Assembly (NCBI RefSeq): GCF_003003005.1
Contig: NZ_PVTR01000001.1
Span: 517,108 to 581,107, forward strand
Direction: 5' to 3'
Length of the DNA: 64,000 nucleotides
Source: Mongoliibacter ruber
GTDB lineage: Bacteria; Bacteroidota; Bacteroidia; Cytophagales; Cyclobacteriaceae
Shown here: piece by piece, positions 9,932 to 20,043 of the stretch
Numbering within the stretch: the stretch's first letter is position 1
How the letters are laid out: each line of letters begins with the position of its first letter
Position numbers and translations under genes: made by a program
Notes under the pieces: model-generated
Told to the model about the DNA's origin: nothing
Database searches by the model: none
The model's input: only the letters and a program-made list of their open reading frames with translations

Positions 9932-10207
9932 TTATTTTCTTATTCCAAGTTCAGCAATAATTGCTCTATATCTCTCGATATCGTTTTTGATCAAATAGTT
10001 AAGTAAACTTCTTCTTTTACCTACTAATTTCAAAAGACTCAATCTTGAAGAGTGATCTTTTTTGTTGATTTTCAAATGTTCTGTCAGGTGCTGAATTCTG
10101 TAAGTGAACAACGCAATCTGAGATTCCGGTGATCCTGTGTCAGTTTCAGTCTTCAACCTGCCATGATTCTTGAAAAGCTCTGCTTTTTTCTCTGCGGATA
10201 AATACAT
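9932..10207 (-). CDS. rpsO: 30S ribosomal protein S15
   Basis: 91 residues, typical length for S15, which binds the central domain of 16S rRNA early in 30S assembly. Family segments are visible: the [11 protein letters not shown] motif, [12 protein letters not shown] and L-L-x-L-V-G-K-R-R-x-L-L-x-Y-L. Located upstream of pnp on the same strand with a terminator-like hairpin between. Confidence 0.97.
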   Translation of the reverse strand: MYLSAEKKAELFKNHGRLKTETDTGSPESQIALFTYRIQHLTEHLKINKKDHSSRLSLLKLVGKRRSLLNYLIKNDIERYRAIIAELGIRK

Positions 10208-10285
10208 GTCTAGTTAAATTATTTTTTTAGAATTTTAAACAGCGCAAAGGTAAAACTATTATTCCTAATTTAAAAATGCTCTCAT

Positions 10286-12109
10286 TTATTTGGAGAACAA
10301 TCTTTTAATAGGTTTGAAGGCCTTTTTGAAAAACTCTACATAGGCATCAGCTTCAAACAACCTAGCATCCTTCCTGGCCTGTTTTAAGAAGAACAGCCCA
10401 AAGGGCAAGAGTACAAGATTTGAAAACCAAGTACCGAAAATAGGATCCGTAATTGCTTCTTTAGCCCACTTTTCACCTGTAATGGTGAGCATATAGTAAA
10501 CAATGAAAAAGATGATTGAAAGGAGCACAGGCATCCCCAAACCTCCTTTTTTGATGATGGCTCCTAAAGGTGCTCCTATCATAAACATCACTATACAGGC
10601 AAAAGCTGATGTGTACTTTTGATACCATGCTATCTGAAATCTCCTGTATTCTCTTTCAAGGTTATCAATTTGAGTGATTTTGGTATTGAAATTATTCTTG
10701 ACCGTACGAGCATTATTCAAAGCTACTGTAGCGGCCCTGTTTCTGTAATTTCCTGCAGACACTATAGAATCAAACTTTACTTTTTGAGCTTCGGTAAATT
10801 CCTTAGGACTTTCCTTTATTTTTAATTCAACGGAATCTGGTTTTCGGTCTTCTTCTAATTTTTCTCGCCAATCTGAAGGCCTCTGAAACTCTCCTTTAGT
10901 CAATTTTTTTGAATTTTGACTTGAATCTACTGAACTCTCATTCTCTTTAGTATTCTCGATAGAGTTTGGTAAAGTGTCCAATTGATTGGGTAAATCCACT
11001 ATTCCAAGAGAATCTTCCATCAGTTTCAACTCTTCACGCTCAAGTGAATCAATGGCTATCAAGCTTGAATCAATTTTGGAAGCTTCTACCCCTACACTGA
11101 TTAAGCTATCTTCCTTTCTTTCCTTCCTAAATTGAAGCCTTGCTTCCCTTAGAGAGTCATAAATAGCCTTTCCTCTAACAACATCTTCAGGAGGTCTTAT
11201 CTTTCTATTCCTTGTGAAATAGGAATAAGATGATTCAGTCGTTAGGTAATTATAATAAATGATCTGATTGATTTCACTAGCCATCGAATCCAATCCGTCT
11301 CTAAGTTGTGCGATATTCTTGATAGACCTGTTTGTAGACCAAAGATCTTCTGGAGTTCGGTTCATCTGAAAAGATTCAAGGTTGAATACCATTTGATTCT
11401 CGGAGAAATTAGTTCGACTAAAATCCACAGGCTTTTCTGTAATGCCTCTCTGGGCTCTTGATTCTTTATAGCTGACGCCATTGTACAGCGTCAATCTCAT
11501 ATACCTGTCATTATAGAAAGATTCCATCCTACCTGAATCTGCAAGAATCACATTGATATTACCTTGCCCCTGTGAATGGTCATAGATGATGACATCTTTT
11601 AACCTTACATCATCCATTTTTCTATTCACTTTTATGCTATAGTTGGGTATCCCTGCATAAAACACTCCTTCTTTGATATCCAAAGCAGGGGATTTCATCC
11701 TGATATCATAGAGCAAACTGAATGTCTTCAGATTGACTTTGGGAACCAAGTAATTATTGGATAAATATGCAAAAATGGTCAAGACTACCACAAAGACACC
11801 AATTGGTCTCAACGCTCTTAAAAGTGAGATACCGCTACTTTTGATAGCTGTCAATTCAAAATGCTCCCCAAGGTTCCCAAATGTCATCAAAGAAGACAAA
11901 AGAACTGCCAGAGGTAGAGCCATAGGGGAAATGCTGATCACAAAATAAGAAATCAGTTCCATGTAAATCATAAAATCCAAGCCTTTGCCAAAAATCTCAT
12001 CAAAGTACTTGAGCATATTTACCGTGAGCAGAATAAAATCCACCACAATAAATGTCAAAAAGAACGGACCTATAAAGGATCCCAGAATAAGCTTATCAAG
12101 TTTTTTCAT
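10286..12109 (-). CDS. LptF/LptG family permease (YjgP/YjgQ)
   Basis: 607-residue inner-membrane protein of the YjgP/YjgQ family, the permease half of the Lpt ABC transporter that moves lipopolysaccharide towards the outer membrane. The N-terminal half has the usual M-K-K-L-D-K-L-I-L-G-S-F opening and three membrane spans within the first 125 residues; three more spans occupy about 500-590. Between them sits the periplasmic jellyroll domain followed by a long charged insert (about 290-480, rich in Ser, Glu, Lys, likely coiled or disordered), which makes the protein about 200 residues longer than E. coli LptF. Whether it plays the LptF or the LptG part cannot be told. It lies alone between rpsO and the START-like gene. 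Confidence 0.88.
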   Translation of the reverse strand: MKKLDKLILGSFIGPFFLTFIVVDFILLTVNMLKYFDEIFGKGLDFMIYMELISYFVISISPMALPLAVLLSSLMTFGNLGEHFELTAIKSSGISLLRALRPIGVFVVVLTIFAYLSNNYLVPKVNLKTFSLLYDIRMKSPALDIKEGVFYAGIPNYSIKVNRKMDDVRLKDVIIYDHSQGQGNINVILADSGRMESFYNDRYMRLTLYNGVSYKESRAQRGITEKPVDFSRTNFSENQMVFNLESFQMNRTPEDLWSTNRSIKNIAQLRDGLDSMASEINQIIYYNYLTTESSYSYFTRNRKIRPPEDVVRGKAIYDSLREARLQFRKERKEDSLISVGVEASKIDSSLIAIDSLEREELKLMEDSLGIVDLPNQLDTLPNSIENTKENESSVDSSQNSKKLTKGEFQRPSDWREKLEEDRKPDSVELKIKESPKEFTEAQKVKFDSIVSAGNYRNRAATVALNNARTVKNNFNTKITQIDNLEREYRRFQIAWYQKYTSAFACIVMFMIGAPLGAIIKKGGLGMPVLLSIIFFIVYYMLTITGEKWAKEAITDPIFGTWFSNLVLLPFGLFFLKQARKDARLFEADAYVEFFKKAFKPIKRLFSK

Positions 12110-12184
12110 TAGGTAATTATCGCCACTTGCAAAAGTTCAACGGCAAAGTTGGCAATAATATTCAAAAATTTATGAAAATTGAAT

Positions 12185-12580
12185 TTATCCTCCAATGATC
12201 TCCTTAAGGTTTGCTACCAAATTTTCCCAAATAGACTCAAGTTCATCATCTTCATACGAATCACTGTAGTCAATCACCTTAAGAAATAGTGTTTGGGTAA
12301 GTTCATTCTCTTCAAGTTTAAATTCTATATAGGCTTTGTCTTCTTCTTCCAAGTTATTTGGATCGAAGAATTCAAATTTTACATGGAAATTAGTCCTAAG
12401 GGCAACCACTTTTGCATAATGATCTTCTCCATCATATTCAAATTTAAACGTTTTGTCTTCATTGATAGACACGTCATCGGCATACCACTCGGACAAACCG
12501 CTAGCTGAACTTAAATAAGGAAATAATATTTTCCTTGAAGTATTGATTTGATAATCAGCGACAAATTTATTTTTTACCAT
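12185..12580 (-). CDS. START-like (SRPBCC fold) domain protein
   Basis: 131-residue small soluble protein. The pattern of an N-terminal helix after a beta strand (YQINTSRKILFPYLSSASGLSEWYADDV), several beta strands and a long C-terminal helix (YEDDELESIWENLVANLKEII) matches the START-like/SRPBCC helix-grip fold of the Bacteroidota family annotated as START-like domain protein. No ligand or reaction can be assigned. The protein is acidic and lacks a signal peptide. It is 75 bases upstream of the LptF/LptG gene in the same orientation. Confidence 0.7.
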   Translation of the reverse strand: MVKNKFVADYQINTSRKILFPYLSSASGLSEWYADDVSINEDKTFKFEYDGEDHYAKVVALRTNFHVKFEFFDPNNLEEEDKAYIEFKLEENELTQTLFLKVIDYSDSYEDDELESIWENLVANLKEIIGG

Positions 12581-12787
12581 TTTCTTTAAATTTAAGTTGA
12601 CAAAAAAACAGTTTTTTTGCTTCGATAAGTTGGAATTAAAGGGTCAAGACCTCATATTTGCATTCCGATTTGGGAAGGTAGTTCATCCAGATAGTTATTT
12701 TGAAGTTGAACTTTTAGATTTATTACTTCCTATTTTAAATAAAAATCGAAAGTCAGGGATCCAACACCCGATTTAATTACAATACTT

Positions 12788-12861
12788 GGCGAGGTAGCTC
12801 AGTTGGTTAGAGCGCAGGATTCATAACCCTGAGGTCACGGGTTCAACTCCCGTCCTCGCTA
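12788..12861 (+). tRNA. tRNA-Met (anticodon CAT)
   Basis: Full cloverleaf on the plus strand: acceptor GGCGAGG with CCTCGCT, discriminator A, D-arm GCTCAGTTGGTTAGAGC, anticodon loop TTCATAA (CAT) and T-arm ACGGGTTCAACTCCCGT. The D-arm and acceptor resemble the elongator type rather than initiator tRNA. CCA is not encoded. Confidence 0.94.
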
Positions 12862-12864
12862 CAC

Positions 12865-12890
12865 AAGCCCCACTTTAGGGGCTTTTTTTT
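12865..12890 (+). terminator. terminator after tRNA-Met
   Basis: The stem AGCCCC/GGGGCT around a 7-base loop, followed by eight T, lies 4 bases past the tRNA. From here to rplT (12891-13170) I see no gene; a short open frame at 12973-13236 has no coding character and overlaps the rplT terminator. Confidence 0.85.
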
Positions 12891-13163
12891 ATTCCATCAT
12901 ATGGGGAATTCTATATAAAAGGCATCAGCTCAGTGTTCATATTAGTCTATACACCTGATGTTGAAAGTCCTGCTAAACCATGGAGAAATATTTATCAATT
13001 TTACAAACATCAACTTGTAAATGACAATTAAGTCTTTTTAGCAAAAAACCAATCCCAGAATCATGCGAAAGCAATTGATTAGGTATTGGCTTGTCAAGAT
13101 TTTGTACACTTGTAATATAGTGAATTTTAATTAAACAGCTTCTTAAACACAAAATATATAGCA

Positions 13164-13191
13164 CAAAAAAAAGCCCCATAAAATGGGGCTT
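13164..13191 (-). terminator. terminator after rplT
   Basis: A 9 bp stem, AAGCCCCAT (13171-13179) with ATGGGGCTT (13183-13191), is followed by T-rich sequence on the minus strand. It ends the thrS-infC-rpmI-rplT group. Confidence 0.85.
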
Positions 13192-13216
13192 AATTATCAA
13201 GTAATTGAGTGCGCTC

Positions 13217-13561
13217 TTACTTAATTTTTTCAACAACAGCTTTGAATGCCTCTGGATGGTTCATTGCAAGGTCAGCTAGAACTTTTCTGTTCAATTCAAC
13301 ACCTGCTTTTTTCAACAATCCCATAAATTGTGAATAAGAAATGCCATATTCTCTTGCTCCAGCGTTGATACGCTGAATCCAAAGAGCACGGAATTCTCTT
13401 TTCTTAACTCTTCTATCCCTGTAAGCGTACTGTAGACCTTTCTCATATTTGTTCTTGGCTACAGTCCAAACGTTTTTACCTCTTCCGAAGTAACCTTTTG
13501 TTGCTTTGAGGACTTTTTTTCTTCTTGCTCTAGAAGCAACTGCATTTACTGATCTTGGCAT
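13217..13561 (-). CDS. rplT: 50S ribosomal protein L20
   Basis: 114 residues, the normal size for L20, a 23S rRNA-binding protein required for early 50S assembly. It opens with the family N-terminus MPRSVN and [16 protein letters not shown], and retains [18 protein letters not shown]. Last gene of the infC-rpmI-rplT cluster. L20 represses this operon in other bacteria, but no leader structure was identified here. Confidence 0.97.
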   Translation of the reverse strand: MPRSVNAVASRARRKKVLKATKGYFGRGKNVWTVAKNKYEKGLQYAYRDRRVKKREFRALWIQRINAGAREYGISYSQFMGLLKKAGVELNRKVLADLAMNHPEAFKAVVEKIK

Positions 13562-13658
13562 AGTAATTTAATTTTTTGACCCTAGGTGCCTTTCGGACTT
13601 TTTTACCTCAGCGTCTGGTGAATAATATAACCTTTAATTTAATTTTGAAGATTGAGAA

Positions 13659-13859
13659 TTATTTACCAATTCTCAACATTGCTTTTACTCTTCCTTCATC
13701 TGTCTCATGAACTTCTCCCATTTTGGTAAGATTTCTCTTCCTCTTGGTAGACTTCTTAGTCAGAATGTGGCTTTTGTAAGCATGTTTTCTTCTGATTTTC
13801 CCGGTTGCTGAAAGCTTGAACCGTTTTTTCGCACCTGATTTGGTCTTTACTTTAGGCAT
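13659..13859 (-). CDS. rpmI: 50S ribosomal protein L35
   Basis: 66 residues with the family N-terminus [15 protein letters not shown] and the internal H-I-L-T-K-K-S-x-K-R-K-R-N-L. Lies between infC (21 bases away) and rplT on the same strand. Confidence 0.97.
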   Translation of the reverse strand: MPKVKTKSGAKKRFKLSATGKIRRKHAYKSHILTKKSTKRKRNLTKMGEVHETDEGRVKAMLRIGK

Positions 13860-13880
13860 AACTGTATTTATTTGTTGAAT

Positions 13881-14435
13881 TTATTTTTTATTTGTTTTTG
13901 GAGATAAGAAAAGAAACATCCTTTTTCCTTCGAGTTTTGGCAATTGCTCAACCTGTGCATACTCTTCGAGTTCTTGCGCAAATCTCAACAATAGCATTTC
14001 CCCTCTTTCTTTAAAGACGATCGATCTTCCTACAAAATGAACATAGGCCTTGACCTTAGCTCCTTCTTTCAGAAATCCGATGGCGTGCTTCAATTTAAAA
14101 TTAAAATCATGATCGTCCGTATTAGGACCAAATCTGATTTCTTTCAAAACAGTCTTAGAAGCATTGGCTTTGATCTCCTTTTGCTTCTTTTTTTGTTCGT
14201 ATTTAAACTTAGCGTAGTCGATCACCTTACAAACTGGTGGACTCGCATTAGGGGAGATTTCTACGAGATCGAGATCATTTTCCTGAGCAATCTTGATCGC
14301 TTGGGCTGTCTGTAATACGGCATTACCTCCTTCTACGAAATCGCCGACTACCCTCACTTCCCTGGCTCTAATTTTCTCATTAACCTTATAAGGTTCTTCT
14401 TGTCTCTGTCTGAACGGTGTTCTTCCTCTCAAAAT
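13881..14435 (-). CDS. infC: translation initiation factor IF-3
   Basis: About 184 residues. IF-3 binds the 30S subunit and checks the start codon and initiator tRNA. The N-terminal domain ([15 protein letters not shown]), the flexible linker and the C-terminal domain ([18 protein letters not shown]) are intact. No ATG is available in a sensible place: the reading frame opens with adjacent ATT (14433-14435) and TTG (14430-14432), followed by codons for RGRTPF. E. coli infC uses AUU as part of its autocontrol, so I took the ATT, but the TTG is equally possible. thrS lies upstream by 81 bases. Confidence 0.95.
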   Translation of the reverse strand: MLRGRTPFRQRQEEPYKVNEKIRAREVRVVGDFVEGGNAVLQTAQAIKIAQENDLDLVEISPNASPPVCKVIDYAKFKYEQKKKQKEIKANASKTVLKEIRFGPNTDDHDFNFKLKHAIGFLKEGAKVKAYVHFVGRSIVFKERGEMLLLRFAQELEEYAQVEQLPKLEGKRMFLFLSPKTNKK

Positions 14436-14516
14436 TTTTTGGTTGTTTTAATGAAATTGCCTGCAAATATCTTAATTATTTCGAGATTTAAAAAATCTCT
14501 ATCTTTTTTAGTACTA

Positions 14517-16469
14517 TTATTTCTGCTTTAAAGATTCTTCTATTATGCCTTTGAAATATTGAGCAAACTCATGGACTGAAAAACTACCTATATCTCCTTC
14601 TCCATGTTTACGTACTGAAATTTTTTCTTCAGCTTGTTCTTTTTCGCCCACTATCAGCATAAAAGGAATCTTTTTCACTTCAGCATCTCTGATTTTTCGT
14701 CCGATTTTCTCATCCCTGTTATCAATAATCCCCACTATATCTTGTTCGTCAAGCATGGAGTTGATCTCCTGGGCATAATCTGTGTATTTTTCAGAAATTG
14801 GTAATATACAGATTTGTTCTGGTGACAGCCAAAGTGGGAAATTACCTGCACAATGCTCTATCAACACAGCTACAAATCGCTCAAGAGAACCAAATGGTGC
14901 TCTGTGAATCATCACTGGTCTGTGTTTTTGATTGTCAGAACCAATATACTCTAACTGGAATCTTTCCGGAAGGTTATAGTCTACCTGAATAGTACCAAGC
15001 TGCCACTTTCTTCCAAGTGCGTCTTTGACCATAAAGTCAAGTTTTGGACCATAAAATGCAGCTTCTCCCAACTCGGTTACGGTATCAAGGCCTTTTTCTG
15101 CAGCTGCTTCGATAATCGCAGACTCAGCTTTTTGCCAAGCATCATCAGATCCTATATATTTTTCTCTATTGTCAGGATCCCTGAGTGAAATTTGGGCGGT
15201 ATATTCCTCAAATCCCAATGCCTGAAATACATAAAGAACCAAATCGATGACTTTTATAAATTCTTCTTTTACTTGATCTGGTCTACAAAATATATGGGCA
15301 TCATCCTGTGTAAAACCTCTTACCCTTGTCAATCCATGTAACTCACCGCTTTGTTCATATCGATAAACCGTGCCAAATTCAGCATATCTTACTGGAAGGT
15401 CTTTGTAAGATCTTGGTTTATGTTTATAGATTTCACAGTGATGTGGGCAATTCATAGGTTTCAAAAGAAACTCCTCTCCTTCGTTTGGTGTGGCTATCGG
15501 TTGAAAAGAATCCTTTCCGTACTTTTCATAGTGACCAGAAGTCTCGTACAAAGCTTTATGGCCAATATGAGGCGTAACTACCTGCTGATAACCGGATTTA
15601 TCCTGTGCCTTTTTCATAAAGTTGACCAATCGTTCCCTCAGAAGGGTGCCTTTTGGCAACCACAATGGTAGACCCATACCCACTTTTTCGGAGAAAGTGA
15701 ATAATTCCAGTTCTCTTCCTAACTTCCTATGGTCTCTTTTCTTCGCTTCTTCCAGCATATGAAGGTATTCCTGCAATTCCTTGGCTTTAGGAAAAGTGAT
15801 ACCATATATCCTGGTGAGCATTTTATTCTTCTCATCCCCTCTCCAATACGCACCGGCAATATTCAAAAGCTTGGTGGCTTTGATAAATCCTGTGTTTGGA
15901 ATATGGGGACCACGGCAAAGGTCTACAAAATTACCTTGCTCATAAAAAGTAATGGTACCGTCATCCAATCCTTCCAACAAGTCCAGCTTGTACTCATCAC
16001 CTTTATCAGTAAAGTATGCTACGGCATCTTTTTTGGATATTTCTTTTCGGACATACTCATTTTTCTGACGGGCAAGATCGAGCATTTTAGCTTCAATCTT
16101 TTCAAGCTCTGCACCATCCAGTGATTTGTCTCCAAAATCTACGTCATAATAAAACCCATTCTCGATCGGCGGGCCTATGCCCAACTTCACTCCAGGATAT
16201 AATGCTTCCAAAGCCTCAGCCATCAAGTGGGCAGAGGAGTGCCAAAAAGTATTTTTACCTTCCGCATCATTCCATGTCAACAATTGAACTTTGGAATCGG
16301 CATGGATAGGCCTTGTGGCATCCCATACTTCCCCGTTTACTTTTGCTGCAAGTACATTTCTGGCCAAACCCTCGCTGATACTAAGTGCAATCTGTAGCCC
16401 CGAAACTCCTTTTTCGTACTCCCTTACCGATCCATCCGGCAGGGTAATTTTGATATGTTGGTTAGACAT
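14517..16469 (-). CDS. thrS: threonine-tRNA ligase
   Basis: 650-residue class II aminoacyl-tRNA synthetase. In order: an N-terminal TGS domain (1-62), the editing domain with H-S-S-A-H (about 78), the catalytic core with zinc and motif 2 residues ([16 protein letters not shown]-x-[18 protein letters not shown]) and motif 3 ([11 protein letters not shown]), then the anticodon-binding domain from about 545. Length is normal. It is the first gene of the thrS-infC-rpmI-rplT group, the classical order. The 235 bp upstream of it contain no recognised leader or gene. Confidence 0.97.
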   Translation of the reverse strand: MSNQHIKITLPDGSVREYEKGVSGLQIALSISEGLARNVLAAKVNGEVWDATRPIHADSKVQLLTWNDAEGKNTFWHSSAHLMAEALEALYPGVKLGIGPPIENGFYYDVDFGDKSLDGAELEKIEAKMLDLARQKNEYVRKEISKKDAVAYFTDKGDEYKLDLLEGLDDGTITFYEQGNFVDLCRGPHIPNTGFIKATKLLNIAGAYWRGDEKNKMLTRIYGITFPKAKELQEYLHMLEEAKKRDHRKLGRELELFTFSEKVGMGLPLWLPKGTLLRERLVNFMKKAQDKSGYQQVVTPHIGHKALYETSGHYEKYGKDSFQPIATPNEGEEFLLKPMNCPHHCEIYKHKPRSYKDLPVRYAEFGTVYRYEQSGELHGLTRVRGFTQDDAHIFCRPDQVKEEFIKVIDLVLYVFQALGFEEYTAQISLRDPDNREKYIGSDDAWQKAESAIIEAAAEKGLDTVTELGEAAFYGPKLDFMVKDALGRKWQLGTIQVDYNLPERFQLEYIGSDNQKHRPVMIHRAPFGSLERFVAVLIEHCAGNFPLWLSPEQICILPISEKYTDYAQEINSMLDEQDIVGIIDNRDEKIGRKIRDAEVKKIPFMLIVGEKEQAEEKISVRKHGEGDIGSFSVHEFAQYFKGIIEESLKQK

Positions 16470-16704
16470 TTATAAAATTTTAAATAATGAAACATGTCAT
16501 CTACACAAACAGATGATTTTTAGACTTGCAAATATGGTCAAGTCCAAGCTATTCAAAAAATAAAGCGGCAGGGAATGTGAAAAAAGAATTTTTTGGGAGA
16601 TGGTTGTGAAATGTTTCTTTTAAATGCATTTGCGAAAGCCATCAATGAAATAAAAGTACCGAACTGCCTTGATTTGGATCATGGACAGTAAGATCTTGAT
16701 CCTA

Positions 16705-17910
16705 TTAATTTTTTGTTTTGAGAATCATCAAGACATAATTCTCTGTTTCTTTTCCGTAAAAAGCAGCTTCGATAAAATCCTTCCCTTTTCCTTCTTGGTA
16801 AGTTTTCCAATCTTCCTCTGACATACTTTGCTTCTTTTCTACTGCTTTGTTGTAAAGAGAAACTCCACGATATGCAACAGCTACTTCGTTGTCTTCTAAC
16901 TGATATATGGGTGGATAAAAATTGAATGATTCATCGATATCATTGATTAAGTCAAAATTAACCAAATCGTGGGTTTTATTCTGCTTATCAAAAATTGAAA
17001 CTGCGCTTTTTTCACCTATTCTAATTCTGCTTAGAATATATTTTGTGTTCGAAAATCCATAAGGAGAATAAGAATTCCCTGAATTTTCTTTAAAGTATTT
17101 ACGAAAAGCATCATCATCCATTTTCTTCTGCTTTTCTTTCAATTTACCATGATTCATTGCTTCATTTCCAAAATCAAAAATGATTTTAGGTTTAAAACCA
17201 TCAGGAGTAAACCTGTATAAAGTATCTGCATAAGTTCTAGCAAAATAAAAACTGTTATCTTCTTGATAAAAATTTACCGGATCCCCCATATTTCCATAAA
17301 AGACATCTGGATGTGAAGAAAAATAACTTCTTATAACCTTTCCTGAGTGATCAAGAACTGTGACCAAATTTTCAGCTCGAGAACCACTATAGATAAAAAA
17401 TAAAGAAGACTCAGTATCATAGAAAAATGTTCTACCCATTACCGAAATCTTTATTTCATTTATAAAATTTCCTTCAAGATCAAACTTGATGATTTTTTTA
17501 GGATGCGCTAATAAATACATTGTATCTTGAACTACCTGTACATCCGCCAGTTCGATGTACTTGCCTGGTCCATCACCAACATTTCTTATCCTCCTAATAA
17601 AATCACCCTGTCTATCAAAAATTTGAACACTCTTTCCAATCCACCAATCAAACACAAAAATCTTATCCTTGTATCCAATAAGCTTGGCAATTTCACCTAT
17701 TTGTGAATCAGGATTTTCTTTTTCCTTTAACAACAAATATTCTATCTCGGGCTCAAAATAATCTGTCAAATGGCCGTCTTTGACTGACTCAAGGTCAACC
17801 TTGATCGTAATGGTGCCATCTTTTTCGGTAACAGTACCTGTTTGGGGCTGACTGGTACAAGCGACGACAAAAAGTAAGAAGATTCCAATAATTTTATTTC
17901 CCATGTTCAA
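16705..17910 (-). CDS. 6-bladed beta-propeller lipoprotein
   Basis: 401 residues with a lipoprotein signal peptide (lipobox FVVAC, Cys at about 18), so probably anchored in the outer membrane or periplasm. The body shows repeated beta-rich blades with YKDKIFVFDWWIGKSVQIFDRQGDFIRRI and related NHL-like strands, matching the Bacteroidota 6-bladed beta-propeller (BF3886-type) family. No enzyme activity is known for it; such lipoproteins are commonly encoded near carbohydrate or signalling loci, but neither is evident here. The gene stands alone, divergent from lhgO. Confidence 0.8.
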   Translation of the reverse strand: MNMGNKIIGIFLLFVVACTSQPQTGTVTEKDGTITIKVDLESVKDGHLTDYFEPEIEYLLLKEKENPDSQIGEIAKLIGYKDKIFVFDWWIGKSVQIFDRQGDFIRRIRNVGDGPGKYIELADVQVVQDTMYLLAHPKKIIKFDLEGNFINEIKISVMGRTFFYDTESSLFFIYSGSRAENLVTVLDHSGKVIRSYFSSHPDVFYGNMGDPVNFYQEDNSFYFARTYADTLYRFTPDGFKPKIIFDFGNEAMNHGKLKEKQKKMDDDAFRKYFKENSGNSYSPYGFSNTKYILSRIRIGEKSAVSIFDKQNKTHDLVNFDLINDIDESFNFYPPIYQLEDNEVAVAYRGVSLYNKAVEKKQSMSEEDWKTYQEGKGKDFIEAAFYGKETENYVLMILKTKN

Positions 17911-17999
17911 AACTAATGATTTAAACCAAATCTAAATATTCTTTCAAACATGTTTTCATCAAACACCATTATATATATTTGTCCAAAGCTTAAAATTGT

Positions 18000-19199
18000 A
18001 TGTTCTACGATATCATTATCATAGGAGGAGGCATAGTTGGTCTCGCCACTGGATTAAAATTAAAAGAGCAAAAACCTGATTTGAAGGTTGCGGTTCTTGA
18101 AAAAGAAAACGCAGTGGCCAAACACCAAACCGGCAATAACAGCGGTGTGATCCACTCAGGATTGTATTACAAACCCGGTTCTCTTAAAGCGCTCAACTGC
18201 ATCAAGGGTTACCATGAATTGATAAAGTTTTGCGAAGAGGAAAGTGTTCCTTTTGAATTGACGGGAAAAGTGGTAGTGGCTACAAAAAAAGAGCAGATTC
18301 CGATTTTGAATGGGTTACGGGAAAGAGGGATCCAAAATGGGCTTGAAGGCACTCGTTCCATTACCCTGGATGAACTGAAGGAATATGAACCCTATTGTGC
18401 CGGTGTAGCGGCCATTCACGTGCCTCAAACCGGAATAGTAGATTATAAAGTAGTAGCGGAAAAGTACGCAGAAAAACTCCAGCAATTGGGTGGTGAGATT
18501 TTTTTAGGTCATACAGTAAAAGGTATCAAAAATATAAATGGAATTTCCACCATTGAAACTTCCCGTGGGGATTTTCAAACCAAACTGACTATCAATTGTG
18601 CAGGACTTTATTCAGACAAAGTGGCTCAGATGAACCAGAAAGAAAGTCTGGATGTCAAAATTATTCCTTTCAGGGGAGAATATTATAAAATCAAAAAGGA
18701 AAGAGAATACTTGGTCAAAAACCTGATTTATCCTGTTCCCGATCCGAATTTTCCGTTTTTAGGAGTACACTTTACACGAATGATGAAAGGAGGCGTGGAA
18801 GCAGGTCCCAATGCTGTTTTGGCATTCAAGAGAGAGGGGTACAAAAGGTCTCAAGTGAATATGGGCGAGTTGTCAGAAACACTGGCTTGGCCTGGATTTC
18901 AGAAAGTGGCAGCCAAGTACTGGAAAACCGGTTTCGGTGAACTCTACCGCTCTTTTTCCAAGACTGCTTTTACTAATGCACTGAAAGAATTGATTCCTGA
19001 TATCCAGGAATCGGATTTGATAGATGGAGGAGCTGGAGTACGCGCCCAAGCATGTGACAAGACTGGCGGGCTTTTGGATGATTTTAGCATCAAGGAAAAT
19101 GAATTTTCCATAAATGTGTTGAATGCCCCTTCTCCTGCTGCAACAAGTTCCCTGTCTATAGGAGGTACTGTAAGTGAATTGGCTTTGAGGAGGTTTTGA
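18000..19199 (+). CDS. lhgO: L-2-hydroxyglutarate oxidase
   Basis: 399-residue FAD-dependent oxidoreductase of the DAO fold that oxidises L-2-hydroxyglutarate to 2-oxoglutarate, feeding electrons to the respiratory chain. The N-terminal dinucleotide motif GGGIVGLATGLKL, the EKE ribose-binding end of strand 2, the HQTGNNSGVIHSGLYY segment characteristic of LhgO and the C-terminal S-P-A-A-T-S-S-L-S-I-G are all visible. Length is normal and the start (ATG at 18000) opens directly on the first beta strand. About 2.4 kb downstream is a truncated second copy of its last two-thirds. Confidence 0.93.
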   Translation: MFYDIIIIGGGIVGLATGLKLKEQKPDLKVAVLEKENAVAKHQTGNNSGVIHSGLYYKPGSLKALNCIKGYHELIKFCEEESVPFELTGKVVVATKKEQIPILNGLRERGIQNGLEGTRSITLDELKEYEPYCAGVAAIHVPQTGIVDYKVVAEKYAEKLQQLGGEIFLGHTVKGIKNINGISTIETSRGDFQTKLTINCAGLYSDKVAQMNQKESLDVKIIPFRGEYYKIKKEREYLVKNLIYPVPDPNFPFLGVHFTRMMKGGVEAGPNAVLAFKREGYKRSQVNMGELSETLAWPGFQKVAAKYWKTGFGELYRSFSKTAFTNALKELIPDIQESDLIDGGAGVRAQACDKTGGLLDDFSIKENEFSINVLNAPSPAATSSLSIGGTVSELALRRF

Positions 19200-19307
19200 G
19201 GGAGAGGTTAGAATTAAGAACCAAGAGAAAAGGTTAACCTTTGAATGTGCCGCAGCGTACTCGAAGGTTTAGTACAGAGAACCGAGAAACAAGTACCAAG
19301 ACGCTTT

Positions 19308-19345
19308 GACCGTCAGATGGCTCTAAGCCTTCAGACGGTTTTTTG
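19308..19345 (+). terminator. terminator after lhgO
   Basis: The outer stem ACCGTC/GACGGT (19309-19314 with 19334-19339) continues with an inner GGCT/AGCC pairing and is followed by six T on the plus strand, about 110 bases past the lhgO stop. Confidence 0.6.
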
Positions 19346-19435
19346 TTGGATGCACCCTGAATTTCCCGAGGTTAAAGTTGATCGAGGTTTGCCTCTATTT
19401 GTTTTTTTCTTAAGGGCAAGCAAAATAAAATCCCT

Positions 19436-19999
19436 TTAAAAACTCTTTCCAAAACTTACACCTGCCCAATAAGGATAGAAAGACCAGCTTTTCCCTTCTC
19501 CAACTGGAACATTGAAAAATGGGGTATAGCCAATCCTAAAAAAGAAGCCACCTTCTGGTTTTTGGTATCTATAACCGATTCTTAAAGGAATTAGAGAATC
19601 AAATACCACTTTGTCATTAAATTCAAATGTTTCCGAATTAATTTCTAAAGTTCTGCTTAAATATGAAGTAAACCCTAAACCTAATTCCAGATGATGGTTT
19701 GACTTGCCATATAAGGCTGATACCTCTAAAGGAATAGCGGGAAGCCAAATCGTCTTGAAATCATTTAGTTGATTTCGCCACATAGAAAAACCTGCACTGG
19801 CATTTAGCTTTAGTTTATCTTTTTGATGAAATATCTTGCTATAGTTTACTGCGTATATTCCAGAACTTCCACCTACCTCAAGATAAACAGCTTTTTTTGC
19901 AGTAAAGATTTCGGCCTCGGATTGAGCACTTGCGCCAAAGGAAAATAATAAGGCAAAGAACAAAAACAGCAATAACGAATATTTAGGTTGAATATTCAT
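19436..19999 (-). CDS. hypothetical secreted protein, possible outer-membrane barrel
   Basis: 187 residues with a signal peptide (cleavage near SFGASAQ). The mature protein alternates polar and hydrophobic residues in short strands (YLEVGGSSGIYAVNYSKIF; HLELGLGFTSYL; RIGYRYQKPEGGFFFRIGYTPFF) and ends in ...SFGKSF with a terminal Phe, the pattern of a small outer-membrane beta-barrel. I do not recognise a specific family. It lies 44 bases downstream of the T9SS cargo gene on the same strand and may be cotranscribed with it. Confidence 0.65.
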   Translation of the reverse strand: MNIQPKYSLLLFLFFALLFSFGASAQSEAEIFTAKKAVYLEVGGSSGIYAVNYSKIFHQKDKLKLNASAGFSMWRNQLNDFKTIWLPAIPLEVSALYGKSNHHLELGLGFTSYLSRTLEINSETFEFNDKVVFDSLIPLRIGYRYQKPEGGFFFRIGYTPFFNVPVGEGKSWSFYPYWAGVSFGKSF

Positions 20000-20043
20000 A
20001 ATTTTTCAATTTCGGTGTATAAAACTTGTTTAAAATTCTCTGG

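Noticed and set aside
12973..13236. Short open frame (87 codons) next to rplT
   Set aside because: It overlaps the rplT terminator and the rplT 3' end, has no coding-like composition and no family features.
16470..16704. T-box or other leader ahead of thrS
   Set aside because: No specifier stem, T-box sequence or terminator/antiterminator pair could be found, and Bacteroidota generally do not use T-boxes.
19245..19439. Open frame of 64 codons after lhgO
   Set aside because: It crosses the lhgO terminator hairpin and overlaps the end of the opposite gene; no coding character.
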